Source: Flavobacterium sp. NRK F7
Lineage (GTDB): Bacteria > Bacteroidota > Bacteroidia > Flavobacteriales > Flavobacteriaceae
DNA length: 64,000 nucleotides
Assembly (NCBI RefSeq): GCF_024054195.1
Contig: NZ_JAMXLB010000001.1
Location: forward strand, 3,550,737 to 3,614,736
Direction: 5' to 3'
Part shown: piece after piece, positions 62,026 through 64,000 of the stretch
Numbering within the stretch: position 1 is the stretch's first letter
How the letters are laid out: the number at the start of each line of letters is the position of its first letter
Program-made: the position numbers and the translations under genes
Notes under the pieces: model-generated
What the model was told of the DNA's origin: nothing
Seen by the model: only the letters and a program-made list of their open reading frames with translations
The model's database searches: none

Positions 62026-63009
62026 ATGAAAAAAACATACTATTTAGTCTTTCTTCTTTTTACTTTTTGTGCATCACAAGAAAACAAAATCAATGGTATT
62101 AGTTTTGTTGCTTCCAATACCTTAACGAGTCAAAAAGAAGTGATTCCTGTCTTAGAAACAAATGCCAATTGGGTAACACTCATGCCTTTTGCTTTCATGA
62201 AATCTTTACAAGACACCACCATTCATTTTAACTCTAAAAGGCAATGGATTGGTGAAAGAAAAGAAGGCATAGAACATGCAAGTGGTATTTTTCATAACAA
62301 TAAGATAAAAATCATGCTAAAACCTCAAATCTGGATTCACAGAGGTTTTACGGGTCATATTGAAATGAAAACAGAAAAAGATTGGCAAACTTTTGAAGAA
62401 AACTATGCTCAATTTATTCTTTTTTATGCGGCAATTGCACAAGAACAGAATATCGAATTGCTCTGTATTGGTACAGAATTAAATTCATTTGTTTCCCAAA
62501 GACCTCAATTTTGGAATCAATTGATTCAACGCATTCGAAAAATTTACAAAGGGCAACTTACTTATGCTGAAAATTGGGATACGTATCAAAATGTTCCTTT
62601 TTTTACCAAATTGGATTATATTGGAATAGACGCCTATTTTCCTTTAGCAAATGAGCAAACGCCATCAGTTGAATTACTTGAAAAAGAATGGAATAGACAT
62701 AAAAGCAGCATGCAATCTTTTGCTGAAAAACTAAAGAAAAAAGTTTTGTTTACTGAATATGGCTACCAAAGCACAGATTATACCACACATGAACCTTGGA
62801 ATTTTTCTAAAGAAAAAAAAGTCAATTTAGTAGCTCAAACCAATGCTTTAACCGCTTTATATAATGAGTTTTGGAATGAAGATTGGTTTGCTGGCGGTTT
62901 TTTATGGAAATGGTTTGATGCCAATGAGCAAGTAGGTGGAGAAAACGACAGCGATTATACGGTTCAAAACAAACCATCTTTAGATGTAGTTAAGCGTTTT
63001 TATAAATAA
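62026..63009 (+). CDS. GH113-like glycoside hydrolase (TIM-barrel)
   Basis: 327 residues. Signal peptide (LFTFCAS/Q region, possibly a poor lipobox at Cys15). The TIM-barrel has the acid/base Glu151 in LLCIGTELNSF and the nucleophile Glu244 in VLFTEYGYQS, plus KIMLKPQIWIH (about 95-105) and FLWKWFD (about 293-299), which match the GH113 beta-mannanase layout. Its substrate is therefore probably a beta-mannan or another beta-linked glycan. Starts 3 bases after the barrel gene's stop, so translationally coupled to an outer-membrane protein. Confidence 0.85.
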   Translation: MKKTYYLVFLLFTFCASQENKINGISFVASNTLTSQKEVIPVLETNANWVTLMPFAFMKSLQDTTIHFNSKRQWIGERKEGIEHASGIFHNNKIKIMLKPQIWIHRGFTGHIEMKTEKDWQTFEENYAQFILFYAAIAQEQNIELLCIGTELNSFVSQRPQFWNQLIQRIRKIYKGQLTYAENWDTYQNVPFFTKLDYIGIDAYFPLANEQTPSVELLEKEWNRHKSSMQSFAEKLKKKVLFTEYGYQSTDYTTHEPWNFSKEKKVNLVAQTNALTALYNEFWNEDWFAGGFLWKWFDANEQVGGENDSDYTVQNKPSLDVVKRFYK

Positions 63010-63032
63010 TTTCTAAAAAAAGCAGAATACCT

Positions 63033-63068
63033 AAAATCCCTACAACAATAGAATGCTGTAGGGATTTT
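63033..63068. terminator. Bidirectional terminator between convergent genes
   Basis: AAAATCCCTACA (63033-63044) pairs exactly with TGTAGGGATTTT (63057-63068) across a 12-base loop. Serves the GH113-like gene (+) and the decarboxylase remnant (-). Confidence 0.85.
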
Positions 63069-63096
63069 AAATAAAAAACAAATGGAACTAAATGAT

Positions 63097-63600
63097 TTAG
63101 ACTAATTCTTGTTCAATCGGAGTTGCAATTGGAAAATCGATAGCGAAATCAGTCAAATTATGGATGTAATTACTAATGATTTTATCGCCTATTACTAGTA
63201 CAACATCAATCATATTCGCTTCATTATAACCTGCTTGAAAAAAAGCTTCTTTTGCTGAAACAGCAGCTTTACCTTTATTTGCCACTACAGAAGCAGCAAA
63301 TTTCACTAAGGCATCTAATTTAGAATCAAAAGTGGCAGTTCCTTTTCTTAATTCGATGATTTGTTCCTCAGAAAAACCATTCATTTTCCCAATTAAGGTG
63401 TGAGCAGATTGACAATATAGACAATTGTTGATTTGACTTGTCACTAAGTTGATTACTTCTCTTTCTTTTGCTTTTAATGTACTCTTTCTGTTTTGTAGCG
63501 CTAAATAATCGCCTAAAGCAGTTTCATTCTTAGCAAAGTAAGCATATAAATTTGGAACAAATCCTAATCCTTTTTGAAGGTTATCAAAAAGGGTTAGACC
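63097..63600 (-). pseudogene. Carboxymuconolactone decarboxylase/AhpD-like gene, 5' end missing
   Basis: The frame encodes a CMD/AhpD domain: GLTLFDNLQKGLGFVPNLYA, TALGDYLALQNRKSTLKAKE, then REVINLVTSQINNCLYCQSAHTL with the CxxC and His active site. Homology-like sequence reaches to about 63591, but no ATG, GTG or TTG occurs in frame upstream of the GTG at 63442-63444, which lies inside the domain. Translating from that GTG (115 residues) would lose the conserved Glu and helix before the CxxC. The normal N-terminal 15-20 residues appear deleted up to the AraC gene end. It may be a pseudogene, or start from a codon I cannot see. Confidence 0.55.
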
Positions 63601-63631
63601 ATATTTCCTTGAGTTTTGTCTATTTTTCCCT

Positions 63632-64000
63632 TTAGGCTTTTTTCTTAAATTCAGAAGGAGAAACGCCTTTTATTTTTTTAAAAAAACGACTAAAGGTTTG
63701 TATATCTTCATAACCTACATCGTAGGTAATTTCTTTAATAGACTTGTCAGTATATCGCAATAGCCGAATTGCTTCTAGCATAATTCGGTCTTGGATGATT
63801 TGTAAAGGTGTTTTCTTACCAACTTTCTTAAACACATTGGATAAGGTTTTGGGGCTTTTATGTAATAAAGTAGCATAATCCGCAACTTGATGTTTGGTTC
63901 TAAAATGAACTTCCACTAAATAATTGTATTCTCTAACCAAATCAAATTGTTGTTTGTCAAAAGCAATTAATTCCGTTTGCTCTTTATAAATTCTAATACA
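63632..64000 (-). CDS. AraC family transcriptional regulator, 5' part cut off
   Basis: C-terminal HTH domain only. Two helix-turn-helix units: QVADYATLLHKSPKTLSNVF and IKEITYDVGYEDIQTFSRFF, with the AraC signature ending FKKIKGVSPSEFKKK. The frame is open to the window edge (IRIYKEQTELIAFDKQQFDLVREY), so the true start lies outside; internal TTG or GTG codons should not be used as starts. The N-terminal sensor domain is not visible. Next to the AhpD-like remnant in the same direction, a pairing seen with redox-responsive genes. Confidence 0.85.
   Translation of the reverse strand, partial: CIRIYKEQTELIAFDKQQFDLVREYNYLVEVHFRTKHQVADYATLLHKSPKTLSNVFKKVGKKTPLQIIQDRIMLEAIRLLRYTDKSIKEITYDVGYEDIQTFSRFFKKIKGVSPSEFKKKA

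Noticed and set aside
1..64000. CRISPR array, transposon, prophage or tRNA
   Set aside because: I looked for regular spaced repeats with unique spacers, transposase-like proteins and tRNA-like cloverleaf sequences. The only regular array (18591-18905) has no spacers, and no IS or phage proteins were seen.

Overview
The window is AT-rich DNA (about one third GC by eye) from a member of the Flavobacteriaceae, most likely Flavobacterium or a close relative. The evidence is the type IX secretion (T9SS) and gliding genes gldJ, porU and porV, secreted proteins with T9SS C-terminal sorting domains, menaquinone synthesis (menD), promoters of the Bacteroidetes type (TTG, about 19 bases, TAnnTTTG), weak ribosome binding sites, many signal peptides ending in AQ or SQ, and many SxC lipoproteins. 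I see no tRNA, rRNA, CRISPR array, transposase or phage gene. It reads as ordinary chromosome with several accessory patches.

Layout. 1-5.1 kb: nadC (cut by the window edge), a DUF2853 protein, menD, a GNAT acetyltransferase, a glutathione peroxidase, a small potassium-channel-like protein and a His/Tyr-rich secreted protein. 5.2-9.9 kb: a GbsR/MarR-type regulator followed by a co-directional set of membrane genes (DCC thiol oxidoreductase with membrane tail, TIGR01777 epimerase, two tandem small membrane paralogues, two SRPBCC-like proteins). The same palindrome, AAACTTTCA-N8-TGAAAGTTT, lies before the regulator and again before the first target gene. 9.9-15 kb: mostly unrecognised secreted proteins and lipoproteins, an alpha/beta hydrolase and a UbiA-like membrane protein. 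15.2-19.4 kb: gcvP, a group III truncated haemoglobin, and a non-coding 315 bp array of about fifteen degenerate 21 bp repeats.

19.7-28.3 kb: two large SBBP-repeat proteins exported by T9SS, followed upstream by a LytTR response regulator and a propeller-sensor histidine kinase. Both SBBP promoters carry the same upstream box at the same distance from the -7 element. In one of them the box is a perfect 9 bp direct repeat with 21 bp spacing, as expected for a LytTR regulator. 28.6-39.5 kb: a KAS III-like synthase, an amidohydrolase, a methyltransferase, a glycosyltransferase, an MlaE/MlaF-type ABC pair, DUF389, manC, and a SprT-like, SDR and M28 peptidase run.

39.6-51.4 kb: the conserved flavobacterial block pdhC-pdhA-cdd-porV-porU on the minus strand, divergent from gldJ-murF on the plus strand. 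51.4-55.4 kb: three envelope glycosyltransferases and a small YwqK-like protein in one tightly packed minus-strand run. 55.5-60.6 kb: a redox cluster made of a NosR/NapH-type membrane 4Fe-4S protein, an FAD/NAD(P) oxidoreductase, an outer-membrane barrel and a duplicated-domain lipoprotein. I consider this the best candidate for an undescribed functional system here. 60.7-64 kb: an Omp85-like barrel coupled to a GH113-like hydrolase, a broken carboxymuconolactone decarboxylase gene and an AraC-type regulator cut by the window end.

All functional names are from reading motifs and recalling families. No database search was run.
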